Positions 17,847-25,769 are shown, counted from the first letter of the stretch. The stretch: DNA of 60,405 bases from Microcaldota archaeon (GCA_021816885.1 JAKAWS010000006.1:1-60405), one strand, 5' to 3'. Numbers and translations: made by a program. Notes: generated by a model not told the origin, from the sequence alone.

Positions 17847-18740
17847 CCCAACGAGGTTCTGCAGGTCTATCGGCGCGCCACCGATGCCTTCAGTATAGAG
17901 CGCCTGGATCTCGCCTTTCGAAAGTGTGGCGTTGTAAATCTGGAGATTGGCAATCGATCCATTGTATTGGTATGCGGACTGCAAACCACCATATAGCGAA
18001 CCTACATTGTTGCCTATTGCATAATAGTGTGTGGTGGGGTTGAACTCAGATTGGCCTGTTGTTGAAGAAACAAATTTGCCGTTAACGTAAAATATTACAT
18101 TACCAGTGCCAACCCCTCCATTTGAAAGTGTAACTGTAATAAAGTTTATTGAACCTGCTTTTACGGCCCCTGTACTTGAGTTGGAAAAGTACCAATTTCC
18201 CGAATAACCTTGGTTCCAGAGGTGAATTTCTATTGCACCTGCAGAAGTTACTTCAAGATTCAAAGTAGCATCTGGAATGCCTTCCGAGTATATAAAATTG
18301 CCATTTATAGAGTCTACCCATGCGGATATTGTAAAGCTAGGCAGATTGTTGAGTAACGCTATACTGTTCCCGCTTATATACTCGCCGTTTTGAGTGAATG
18401 ATGCAATGAACTGCGGTATCTCGTTGGTGCATGGACCTATTTCCGATGCGGTGGTGCCAGGGCTGTTCGGCCTTAGTATCTGGCAGCTTCCCGGACTTGC
18501 CTTCGGGGAGAACGTGTAAGGATTGAACACACCGAGGGAGAAGAACGCCACCAAGACTATCGCTAGTATGAGGATCGCCCATCCGTATGTCGTTAGGTAT
18601 TCCATTGCCGACTGTGACTTCAGCCCTATCTTTTTGTCTTTAGAATGAACTATCTTTCGGCGTTGGTTTTCTGGTGTGTGTGTCACGCTTTCAAGGTTCT
18701 GCACCCACTCCGAAACCCGTCCTAACACAATCTCAAACAT
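17736..18740 (-). CDS. LamG-domain type IV pilin-like surface protein, copy A
   Basis: A 334-residue protein with an unusually long charged leader (44 residues) ending KSQSAMEYLTTYGWA, a class III (prepilin) signal peptide. After the hydrophobic helix come the conserved FNPYTFSPKASPGSCQILRPN segment, a variable LamG/concanavalin-A-like jelly roll (FTISAWVDS, YAIGNN, SIANLQIYNATLS) and a constant tail (LVGWWPLNGNSKDYSGNGNN). It should be exported, processed by a prepilin peptidase and assembled or displayed on the surface. The start ATG lies about 28 nt after a TATA-like TTATTAAAA. The leader contains (GT)5 in the sense-antisense repeat at 18674-18683. It is one of four copies in this window. 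Confidence 0.8.
   Translation of the reverse strand: MFEIVLGRVSEWVQNLESVTHTPENQRRKIVHSKDKKIGLKSQSAMEYLTTYGWAILILAIVLVAFFSLGVFNPYTFSPKASPGSCQILRPNSPGTTASEIGPCTNEIPQFIASFTQNGEYISGNSIALLNNLPSFTISAWVDSINGNFIYSEGIPDATLNLEVTSAGAIEIHLWNQGYSGNWYFSNSSTGAVKAGSINFITVTLSNGGVGTGNVIFYVNGKFVSSTTGQSEFNPTTHYYAIGNNVGSLYGGLQSAYQYNGSIANLQIYNATLSKGEIQALYTEGIGGAPIDLQNLVGWWPLNGNSKDYSGNGNNGVPTNVIFTSSWENGYTAP
18674..18683. repeat. (GT)5 tract in the leader of pilin copy A
   Basis: Ten bases of alternating GT on the plus strand encode part of VTHTP in the leader. The same codon position in copy D holds (GT)12. Five units keep copy A in frame. Confidence 0.85.
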
Positions 18741-18793
18741 GTTTCCACTCCATTAATGTGGTAAGAGCTTTTAATAACTGTTTGTTTTTGAAA
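18684..18793. repeat. 5' constant block shared by pilin copies A and D
   Basis: These 110 bp, spanning the promoter and first 19 codons, are identical by reading to 52211-52320. The flanking sequence beyond both blocks is unrelated, so each gene looks like a discrete duplicated unit of about 1.1 kb. Confidence 0.85.
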
Positions 18794-19068
18794 ACCGCTT
18801 CGTCTGATGATATACAGAAGAAAACAAATCAACAGAGTAGAGGAATCGATAATATGGATAGTTGCACAATCAAGTCTCTCTATATGTCTTCTAAACTTCC
18901 AGAGAATGATTACATCGAAAACCCAATAAATATACTGAAATCAGGTGTCTTCTTGATGCCGTACAAATTTTACACCGTTACCCAGATTACAAAAAGTATT
19001 TAAATCATTAATCCCATAATAGAGGGTGGCTCTTCATTCTCTGATGCAGGGATTAAAACCGAGTCAAG

Positions 19069-19278
19069 GTGATTCATATTAAGATAGCAGACATACGCGC
19101 ATTGCCAGACAATGACCTAAGAGGAAAAATAGACGGTCTATCACTAGAATTGGCTATAGAGAAGAGAAAGATAAAGGCAACTGGCGTATCCAGCAAAGTG
19201 GTAAAGGTAAGAGCGATGAAGAGGGACATAGCAAGGATAAAAACAATCCTTAACGAGAGAGGTGCACTTAAAGAATGA
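19069..19278 (+). CDS. rpl29: Ribosomal protein uL29
   Basis: A 69-residue large-subunit protein with the uL29 pattern (IADIRALPDNDLRGKIDGLSLE, then KVRAMKRDIARIKTILNER). Start is GTG at 19069. Its stop overlaps the start of the aIF1 gene (ATGA), which mirrors the rpl29-sui1 pairing of many archaeal ribosomal operons. Here the pair is separated from the main S10/spc cluster. Confidence 0.9.
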   Translation: MIHIKIADIRALPDNDLRGKIDGLSLELAIEKRKIKATGVSSKVVKVRAMKRDIARIKTILNERGALKE

Positions 19279-19583
19279 ATGATATATGCTCAAAATGTGG
19301 CCTGCCGAAAGAGCTATGCGTCTGTGACGTGCTTGAAAAAGAGGCAGAAAATCTAATAAAAGTTTACACAAAGAAAGCGCGGTTCAACAAGATAATAACG
19401 ATAATAGAAGGAGTTCCTTCAGATGATATAGAATCTGCTGCAAAGGCGCTCAAACGGAAACTCGCATGCGGCGGAACCGTGAAAAACGACCAATTCATAG
19501 AGCTCCAGGGGAACCATAAGAACAAAATCAAGGAGCTGATAGTCGGGATGGGCTACAAAGAGTCGAACATAGACATAATATGA
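19275..19583 (+). CDS. sui1: Translation initiation factor aIF1 (SUI1)
   Basis: A 102-residue SUI1-family factor that promotes accurate start-site selection on the small subunit. It has an N-terminal CSKCGLPKELCVCD zinc-like cluster and the SUI1 core FNKIITIIEGVPSDD, with LACGGTVKNDQFIELQGNH. It overlaps rpl29 by 4 nt and meets the aTrm56 gene tail to tail without a gap. Confidence 0.95.
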   Translation: MNDICSKCGLPKELCVCDVLEKEAENLIKVYTKKARFNKIITIIEGVPSDDIESAAKALKRKLACGGTVKNDQFIELQGNHKNKIKELIVGMGYKESNIDII

Positions 19584-20111
19584 CTACGGCTGTTTTTTCC
19601 GGACTCTTTTACCGCGTTCCGATCCTATTACTGATATCTCAGCGCCCAAAAAATCTTTGGAAAGTTCAAGTCCGTTGTTTACCCTATCGAGAAATATCGC
19701 CAGCGCGGCGACCTCTGAATGTGGCTGGTTCCCAACAGCTATATTCAAGTCAGAATTCTCGTAATACCACCGTTCCACCTTTCCAGCACCAACCACCACA
19801 AGAATTCTGCCATCCATATCCGACCATCTTTTATCATCTATGTTGATACCATACATGGTAAGGTGCACCACTTTTCCGCCGTCTTTTTTCCACTCTCTGA
19901 CGAAACGCTTCGGATCGTTAACAGAGCATATGGAGAATTTATCGGATCCGCCCCACTTGTCAACCAGTTTACGTATGCTCGCAAGGCTCTCGTTATCACC
20001 TTCCAGCACAAAGGAATCCGCGCCGAACGCCCGCGCAACCAACGCAACATGGGTAGTGATGCGCACATCCCTCTTCGGCCTGTGCCCTATCCTCAGCACG
20101 CATACGCTCAT
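19584..20111 (-). CDS. trm56: tRNA (cytidine(56)-2'-O)-methyltransferase aTrm56
   Basis: A 175-residue SPOUT-class methyltransferase. It starts VCVLRIGHRPKRDVRITTHV, followed by VARAFGADSFVLEG, which is diagnostic for archaeal aTrm56. It methylates C56 in the tRNA T-loop using S-adenosylmethionine. The knot region includes VVVGAGKVERWYYE and NIAVGNQPHSEVAALAIFL. It sits 8 nt from tyrS on the same strand. Confidence 0.92.
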   Translation of the reverse strand: MSVCVLRIGHRPKRDVRITTHVALVARAFGADSFVLEGDNESLASIRKLVDKWGGSDKFSICSVNDPKRFVREWKKDGGKVVHLTMYGINIDDKRWSDMDGRILVVVGAGKVERWYYENSDLNIAVGNQPHSEVAALAIFLDRVNNGLELSKDFLGAEISVIGSERGKRVRKKQP

Positions 20112-20119
20112 CGGCGCTC

Positions 20120-21199
20120 TTACCCCTTGTTTCTCCCTTCAAACACCTTTATTAGTTCCCTGTCCCTATTGTTGTCTAATTTATCCCTTATCCTTCCAAC
20201 AAGTTCAGATATTCCGCCAGCTACAGCTAATTTTAGGTCTGAAGGGTGGAGCGTTCCTCCGACATAGTCGCTTGCAATGCTCTTATAGTCGGAATATTGG
20301 ATATCTCCGCCAAAGCGCTTGTCTCTTTTGACATCAAGCTTTTCCTTTGCCGGCATTATGACATACTTGCACAGTTCTAAGATGGGATTCCCTTCCTCCT
20401 CTCTGTCGGGGCACCAGGCACCTCCGATTATTTTCGATATCTCCTCATTTGTAGCTATTACGGATATTGCAGAGCCCGGTTTAGACTTGCTCATCTTCAT
20501 CTCTGCCACCAGTTCCTCTTTCTCCTTGGTTAGCGTATCTGTCCGTTGTGCTGGTTTTACAAGGGATGCGAGAAGGTGGTGGTGCAGCGGCACTATCTCT
20601 CTCATGCCTTCAGCCTTGAACAGCTCCTTTGCAAGCATATGCACTCTTCTCTGATCCATTCCCGCATGGGGAATATCTACATCAAGCGCAAGTATGTCCG
20701 CAGCCTGCATGATCGGATATAAATACTGAGAGACGTGCAGAGTGTCCTTCTCGCTGCGTCCCTCTATTATGAGCGTTCTGGTGGCTCTTGCGATAGTTGT
20801 CTTAGCGGCAAGCTTCATTACATCCTTCCAATACTCCTCAAAATCTGAATAGAGGTCCGATCCTAGGATTATTTTCGCGTCCGGGGAGGCTATGCTGAAT
20901 ATCCTTCTATATAACTCCGCCCCCTTTATTATTTTATCCCAGTCTCCATCAAGTTTTCCGTTTGCGAAACTATGCCAATCCGCAAGAAGTATGTTTGGCC
21001 GTCCGCCAATCTTTGCTATATCATTTATCTTCTTGCATCCTACAAGCACATGTCCTATATGGAGCATGCCGCTTATCTCAAGGCCAAAATAATGCCTCGG
21101 GCTGGCATTCGTTTCAAGGAGGCCCCTAAGCGCCTCCTCTGTCACAATCTCTTCGGTGGGCGGCGACTTTATAATTTCAAGCTTAGTCTCGATGTCCAT
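20120..21199 (-). CDS. tyrS: Tyrosine--tRNA ligase
   Basis: A class I synthetase of archaeal/eukaryotic type, 359 residues. It shows YFGLEISGMLHIGH (HIGH at 47-50), LLADWHSFANGKL, the tyrosine-binding YLYPIMQAADILALDVD, and the signature KMSKSKPG near residue 235. Length is typical. Read first in its transcript, with trm56 downstream. Confidence 0.96.
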   Translation of the reverse strand: MDIETKLEIIKSPPTEEIVTEEALRGLLETNASPRHYFGLEISGMLHIGHVLVGCKKINDIAKIGGRPNILLADWHSFANGKLDGDWDKIIKGAELYRRIFSIASPDAKIILGSDLYSDFEEYWKDVMKLAAKTTIARATRTLIIEGRSEKDTLHVSQYLYPIMQAADILALDVDIPHAGMDQRRVHMLAKELFKAEGMREIVPLHHHLLASLVKPAQRTDTLTKEKEELVAEMKMSKSKPGSAISVIATNEEISKIIGGAWCPDREEEGNPILELCKYVIMPAKEKLDVKRDKRFGGDIQYSDYKSIASDYVGGTLHPSDLKLAVAGGISELVGRIRDKLDNNRDRELIKVFEGRNKG

Positions 21200-21457
21200 C
21201 CAATCGATAGATTATATCTCAACGATTTAATAACTTTTAGATTATTCGCAAATATCAGCCCGAAGGCCCTGTTCTGTCGCATTTTCATTACCCGGGGCGG
21301 AAATACATTAAAGATTTTAGTGGCTCGATTACTTCATTTATTCATTTTATTCATTATTATGGGACGAATAAACTGCGGGCGATATAATTATCAAATGAAA
21401 TGATGCTCCAAACGACGAAAATATAAGCTCAAGACCCTTATTTCAGGAGAGTTGCAC
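21200..21457. other. Intergenic region upstream of 16S rRNA
   Basis: AT-rich sequence between tyrS and the rRNA promoter. I see no coding or RNA gene. It probably holds the tyrS promoter on the minus strand. Confidence 0.4.
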
Positions 21458-21473
21458 AAGGTATATATACCTT
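21458..21473 (+). promoter_or_regulatory. rRNA promoter TATA element (perfect palindrome)
   Basis: AAGGTATATATACCTT is a 16-bp perfect palindrome containing a strong TATA box. It lies about 90 nt before the pre-16S processing stem and 147 nt before mature 16S. It is the best candidate for the rRNA promoter. The symmetry could also make it a regulator site. Confidence 0.55.
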
Positions 21474-21562
21474 ATCCCTACAATCATATTTGCTTTTCTT
21501 GATTTTTATTTGCAGGTATAGTACCATTTTTAAAGCATGAAAATTCCAGCTCGGAATTGGAT

Positions 21563-21591
21563 TTAGCCTCGAGAAGTGCAATTCTACCTAA
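21563..21591 (+). other. 5' arm of the pre-16S processing stem
   Basis: TTAGCCTCGAGAA (21563-21575) is perfectly complementary to TTCTCGAGGCTAA at 23665-23677. CTACCTAA (21584-21591) is complementary to TTAGGTAG at 23649-23656. The two helices separated by unpaired bases bracket the whole 16S gene, as in archaeal pre-rRNA stems cut by the splicing endonuclease. Confidence 0.75.
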
Positions 21592-22437
21592 AATTGTCAA
21601 AAAGATTCCAGTCGATGCTGCTGGAGGGCACTACTATCAGATTTCGACAGCCATGCAAGTCAGCTCTATGGCATCATAGGGCGGCGTACGGCTCAGTAAC
21701 ACGTAGTCAATTTACCGTAAAGAGGCGAATACCCCCGGGAAACTGGGGTTAATACACCATAGGCTAATGCATCTGGAAGGAGCGTTAGTCGAAAGGGGCG
21801 CAAATTGGAGCGTTTCCACTTTATGATAGGACTGCGGCGGATCAGGCAGATGGCGGGGTAACGGCCCACCATACCGATAACCCGTAGGGGATGTGGGAGC
21901 ATAAGCCCCGAGAAGGGTACTGAGACAAGGACCCTAGCGCTACGGCGTGCAGCAGGCGCGCAAACTCCACAATGCGCATACGCGTGATGGGGGGAACCTG
22001 AGTGGGTTGCTAACGCAACCCTTTTGCAAAGTCTAATCATCTTTGCGAATAAGTGCTGGGCAAGACCGGTGCCAGCCGCCACGGTAATACCGGCAGCACA
22101 AGTAGTGTCCACGATTATTGGGCTTAAAGCGCTCGTAGCTGGCCGATACCGTCTCATGTGAAATATTGGCGCTCAACGTCAATGCGGGCATGGGATACCT
22201 ATCGGCTAGGGAGCGGGTGAGGTCAGGGGTACTTATAGGGGAGGGGTTAAATCCTATAATCCTTTAAGGACCAACGGTGGCGAAGGCGCCTGACTAGAAC
22301 GCATCCGACAGTGAGGGGCGAAGGCTAGGAGAACGAATCGGATTCGATACCCGAGTAGCCCTAGCAGTAAATGATGCAGACTCTGGTGTTGCAAGTGTCT
22401 TGAACGCTTGCAGTACCGTAACGTAAGTGTTAAGTCT

Positions 22438-22471
<34 letters not shown>

Positions 22472-22654
22472 TAAAACAATTGACGGGGGAGCACACAAGG
22501 GGTGGATGCTGCGGTTTAATTGAACCCAACGTCGGAAACATTACCAGGGGCGACGGCAGGATGAAGGTCAGACTAAAGATCTTACCTGACGAGCCGAGAG
22601 GTGGTGCATGGCGGCCGTCAGCTCGTGGTGTGAACTGTCCGGTTAAGTCCGGTA

Positions 22655-23182
22655 AGTAAGTGAGTGATGTAATGACGCAAAAGATTAAGCTAAATCCCGA
22701 TATCTGCTATCTGCTTGGAGCGCATAGCTGCAGCAAATGCAGCGATAATTCTTCAGTGGAGATGTCGTCCAAAGACGAGTCTTCATTGGAACGCTTCATA
22801 AAGATAGCAATCGGACTAGGCATAGAACCGAATAAGCTGCTCGTAAGCAAGAGCCAGAGGCCTACCCTATACACAGTAAAATTCTACAACTCTAAGATGA
22901 GAAAGTTCATTGATACGTCAATGGAGCGTTCAGAACATATCTTCAGATACGCAAACATATACACAGCAAACTACTTTGCTGGGATGTTCGACGCGTGCGG
23001 AGGCGCTGATGAACGCGGAATATACTTGTATGGGCCAGGCAAAAGGAACATAATGCTTATCGAGAAGTTCGGCTTCCATACCTCACACACAACAAAGGTG
23101 AGGATAAGGAAAGCAGAGAGTTTTATCACGTTTATAAGAAAACATAGCTTAAGAGTGCAGAACATTGTTCATTTACCCGGTA
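22655..23182 (+). mobile_element. Archaeal (bulge-helix-bulge) intron in 16S rRNA
   Basis: The 528-nt insert is bounded by the direct repeat CCGGTAA (22649-22655 and 23177-23183). In the precursor, CCGG of exon 1 can pair with the self-complementary CCGG at the intron 3' end. The intron-side strands GTAAGTG (22656-22662) and CATTTAC (23170-23176) form a 7-bp helix, and UAA bulges flank the 4-bp core. This is a bulge-helix-bulge layout, so splicing would be by tRNA-splicing endonuclease and ligase. Joining restores GTCCGGTAACGAGCG. The intron encodes a LAGLIDADG-type protein. Confidence 0.85.
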
Positions 23183-23202
23183 ACGAGCGAGACCTCTGCT
23201 GA
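22672..23202 (+). CDS. LAGLIDADG-type homing endonuclease of the 16S intron
   Basis: A protein of about 176 residues lying almost entirely in the intron. The second LAGLIDADG helix is clear (ANYFAGMFDACGG, with the catalytic-position Asp). The first, near the N-terminus (CYLLGAHSCS), is degenerate and lacks the acidic residue. Such enzymes cut intronless alleles to spread the intron. In the chromosome the frame runs 20 nt beyond the 3' splice site to a TGA at 23200-23202. In the circular excised intron the frame instead meets TAA directly after the junction. GTG at 22660 is an alternative start. Confidence 0.8.
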   Translation: MTQKIKLNPDICYLLGAHSCSKCSDNSSVEMSSKDESSLERFIKIAIGLGIEPNKLLVSKSQRPTLYTVKFYNSKMRKFIDTSMERSEHIFRYANIYTANYFAGMFDACGGADERGIYLYGPGKRNIMLIEKFGFHTSHTTKVRIRKAESFITFIRKHSLRVQNIVHLPGNERDLC

Positions 23203-23648
23203 CAGTTGCTACTGGCTTAGCGATAAGCCAAGCACTCTGTTAGGACCGCCTCTGTCTAAAGAGGAGGAAGGAAGAGGCGACGACATGTCAGTATGCCCCA
23301 AATCTCCTGGGCTACACGCGGCATACAAAGGTCGGCACAATTGGACGCAATGCCGAGAGGCAAAGCAAATCCCCTAAAACCGATCCAAGTCCGGATTGAG
23401 GGCTGCAACTCGCCCTCATGAAGCTGGAATCCCTAGTAATCGCTTGTCACTATCGAGCGGTGAATCTGTCCCTGCTCCTTGCACACACTGCCCGCCAAGT
23501 CACCCAAGTGGGGTTTCAGTGAGGAACTTTCTATGAAATTTTCGAACTGAGGTTCTGTGAGGAGGGCTAAGGCGTAACAAGGTATCCGTAGGGGAACCTG
23601 CGGATAGATCACCTCAAAACTTCAACGAAGTTATGATTAAAGTGTGCA

Positions 23649-23677
23649 TTAGGTAGCGCATAAATTCTCGAGGCTAA
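23649..23677 (+). other. 3' arm of the pre-16S processing stem
   Basis: TTAGGTAG (23649-23656) and TTCTCGAGGCTAA (23665-23677) are perfect complements of the 5' arm at 21563-21591. Confidence 0.75.
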
Positions 23678-23695
23678 TTTCTTTTTATATTTTTC
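23678..23695 (+). terminator. T-rich terminator after 16S rRNA
   Basis: The T-rich run TTTCTTTTTATATTTTTC directly follows the processing stem, as expected for intrinsic termination by archaeal RNA polymerase. Confidence 0.5.
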
Positions 23696-23777
23696 TGTTG
23701 TCATCTTGTTTGGAATTTTGCCCACGCAACAATATCCTGCATGCCAGGATTGGGCACGTCCCATCAATAGTGGTTTT

Positions 23778-24284
23778 ATGAAGATGGAAGAACAGACAAA
23801 GGATTATCCTGAAACATTCTACGCGTTTGTAGAGATAGCCGAAGGCAGCGACATAAAATACGAATACAAGGAGGACATAGAGGCAATAGTGGCTGACAGG
23901 TTCTTATTCACATCGATGGCATATCCAACGAACTATGGTTTCATAATGGGCACATTGGCGAAGGACAACGATCCATTGGATGTTCTGATTGTGGCGAGCA
24001 AAAGGATAATGCCGGGAACTGTCATAAAATGCAGGGCAGTAGGGAAGGCAGTCATGAAAGACGAGGAAGGCCAGGACAACAAGATAATAGCGGTGCCGGT
24101 AGAGAAGGTCGATCCATACTCATCCTTGTACACTGATATAAAAGACGTGCCGGAAGCCCTAAAACAAAAGCTGAAGCACTTTTTTGAGCACTACAAGGAG
24201 CTCGAGAAAGGAAAGTTCATGAAATTCGAGTCATTCGAAGGAAAGGAGTCGGCAATGGCAGAACTAAAGGAATCGAGAAAGTAA
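23778..24284 (+). CDS. ppa: Inorganic pyrophosphatase
   Basis: A family I soluble pyrophosphatase of 168 residues. It shows FVEIAEGSDIKYEYKED, TSMAYPTNYGFI and the signature DNDPLDVL (about 63-70), whose aspartates bind metal and pyrophosphate. It hydrolyses pyrophosphate made by tRNA charging and nucleic acid synthesis. The open frame extends upstream to 23706, but ATG at 23778 gives the normal family N-terminus. Confidence 0.96.
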   Translation: MKMEEQTKDYPETFYAFVEIAEGSDIKYEYKEDIEAIVADRFLFTSMAYPTNYGFIMGTLAKDNDPLDVLIVASKRIMPGTVIKCRAVGKAVMKDEEGQDNKIIAVPVEKVDPYSSLYTDIKDVPEALKQKLKHFFEHYKELEKGKFMKFESFEGKESAMAELKESRK

Positions 24285-24312
24285 GCCAAAAGGAGGCCTA
24301 GTTAATGTCCGC

Positions 24313-24560
24313 GCATGCTACGGTTTGCGCTTTGACACCACGGTATTCTGATACACTCTCGGAAAATTCGACAAAGCCAATATTTTTATACTATTGTTTG
24401 CCATCGTATCACGATGACAATGCAACAGCGCAGGAACGAAGCGAACAACGCTTCATCGTAGATTTCCAAGAGAGAGATAAATAAATTCATCCGGAAAAGG
24501 CGCGACCGGAAACAAATCCTTAAATCATCTGAGTTTGCAACAAAGTATCAAGAACCTTCC
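24313..24560. repeat. 5' block duplicated in front of pilin copies B and C
   Basis: The block starts GCATGCTACGGTTTGCGC and recurs at 26023 with few differences, including the same promoter and long leader. The offset of 1,710 bp indicates a tandem duplication of a unit containing one pilin gene. Confidence 0.8.
24381..24390 (+). promoter_or_regulatory. TATA box of pilin copy B
   Basis: TATTTTTATA lies 24-33 nt before ATG 24414 and is identical to the element at 26091-26100 in front of copy C. Confidence 0.55.
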
Positions 24561-24566
24561 GGGAAA

Positions 24567-25367
24567 GTGTTTCATCAGAAGTCGCAATCTGCGATGGAAT
24601 ATCTGATGACATACGGGTGGGCGATACTCATCATCGCAATTGTGCTGGTGGCGTTCTTCTCACTTAATCTCTTCAACCCATACACATTCGCACCGAAGGC
24701 GAGTCCGGGAAGCTGCCAGATACTAAGACCGAATGGACCGGGCAGCAACCTGTTCGTTTCTGCGGTGGGGCCGACTTGCACCACCAACGAGATACCGCAG
24801 TATGTGGCGCGGTTTAATGGTAGCGGTAGCGGTATAACTGTCCCATCTTCATCTAAAGAAATTTTTGGTAATTCTTCCTTTTCCTCTAGCGGCTACGCTA
24901 CTTGTTTTTTTAATGTTGAGTGGGTTTGTGGTGGAATTACCACAATCGAACCCAATATGTGGCAATTTGTTGCAGTAAGCAATAATCCACCAGCTAATCA
25001 GTTAAACTTATATGTGGGAGAGCAACCTGTTACAGATAATGGTCAAGGCACCAATGCAATCACCATTACTGCATGGATTTATCCTATAACTCATCAAAAT
25101 GACAATATAGTAACATGGCCAATTCTGGGTAATATCTTTAATGGCTCTATCGCAAACATCCAAGTCTACAACACCTCCCTCTCTTCAAGTCAAGTTTTTG
25201 CATTATACTCCGAAGGAATAGGAGGCACGCCAATAGATCTGCAGCATCTCGTCGGCTGGTGGCCACTGAACGGGAACTCGAACGACTACTCCGGAAACGG
25301 CAACAACGGCGTTCCTACCAACGTAATTTTCACCTCCAGCTGGGAGAATGGGTATAGTAGCCCATGA
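24567..25367 (+). CDS. LamG-domain type IV pilin-like surface protein, copy B
   Basis: The 266-residue frame from GTG 24567 begins FHQKSQSAMEYLMTYGWA, a class III signal peptide. It continues with the constant FNPYTFAPKASPGSCQILRPN segment, a variable LamG-like middle (ITITAWIYPIT, SIANIQVYNTSLS) and the constant end (LVGWWPLNGNSNDYSGNGNN). The promoter and long leader of tandem twin C are also present, starting at ATG 24414. Here the leader frame is cut by TAG at 24459-24461 where C has CAG. The gene therefore either starts internally at GTG 24567 or is switched off. The middle domain is shorter and less regular than in the other copies. Confidence 0.65.
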   Translation: MFHQKSQSAMEYLMTYGWAILIIAIVLVAFFSLNLFNPYTFAPKASPGSCQILRPNGPGSNLFVSAVGPTCTTNEIPQYVARFNGSGSGITVPSSSKEIFGNSSFSSSGYATCFFNVEWVCGGITTIEPNMWQFVAVSNNPPANQLNLYVGEQPVTDNGQGTNAITITAWIYPITHQNDNIVTWPILGNIFNGSIANIQVYNTSLSSSQVFALYSEGIGGTPIDLQHLVGWWPLNGNSNDYSGNGNNGVPTNVIFTSSWENGYSSP

Positions 25368-25427
25368 ATTTGCCGGTGTACGCTGGTATCAGTCGGCCTA
25401 ATACAATTCAATCCATGCTATAAGTCG

Positions 25428-25436
25428 ACTTTATAA
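25428..25436 (+). promoter_or_regulatory. TATA box of the DUF4258/DUF2283 pair
   Basis: CTTTATAAAC is a good TATA element upstream of the small pair. Its distance to the first ATG (25530) is about 95 nt, which leaves room for a longer N-terminus from a non-ATG start or for a leader. Confidence 0.4.
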
Positions 25437-25529
25437 ACAGGCAGTGGTATAAAACTGTATCGCGCAAATAAAAATCGTTGGGATACGACGGCTAGGAAAA
25501 TACGCTTAGGTAAGCACGCCGAGACGGCA

Positions 25530-25769
25530 ATGCGTGAAAGGAAGATAAAGGCTGGTCCTCTCTTAATCGCACTAGAGAAGCCTGAAAGAAGATTCTTTGA
25601 TATCTCAACGAGCCACCTTGTAGCTGTCAGGCGGATAAACGGCAACTCGCTGATTGTGGTGTATGATATCTCCGGCAAAACTTACGACGTGGTGACGATG
25701 TTTGCGACATCCAAGGCAGAAAAGATTATAAAGAGAAAGGTGGAAATAGGTTATTGGGCGAGATTATGA
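25530..25769 (+). CDS. DUF4258-family putative toxin
   Basis: A 79-residue protein with the DUF4258 pattern MRERKIKAGPLLIALEKPER, then VAVRRINGNSLIVVYD and DVVTMFATSK. DUF4258 genes are often paired with DUF2283 genes, which suggests a toxin-antitoxin-like module. The conserved N-terminal His of the family (in GKHAETAMRE) lies just before this ATG in an open frame with no ATG, GTG or TTG. The true start may therefore be unusual or the gene slightly eroded. It overlaps the DUF2283 start by 4 nt (ATGA). Confidence 0.65.
   Translation: MRERKIKAGPLLIALEKPERRFFDISTSHLVAVRRINGNSLIVVYDISGKTYDVVTMFATSKAEKIIKRKVEIGYWARL

Noticed and set aside
18674-19003. 109-residue plus-strand frame over the pilin A leader and upstream region
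   Set aside because: It is antisense to the promoter and leader of copy A and has no recognisable protein features.
23618-23777. tRNA-Ala or 23S start after 16S
   Set aside because: The sequence after the processing stem is a T-rich terminator followed by the pyrophosphatase gene; no tRNA or 23S features are present.
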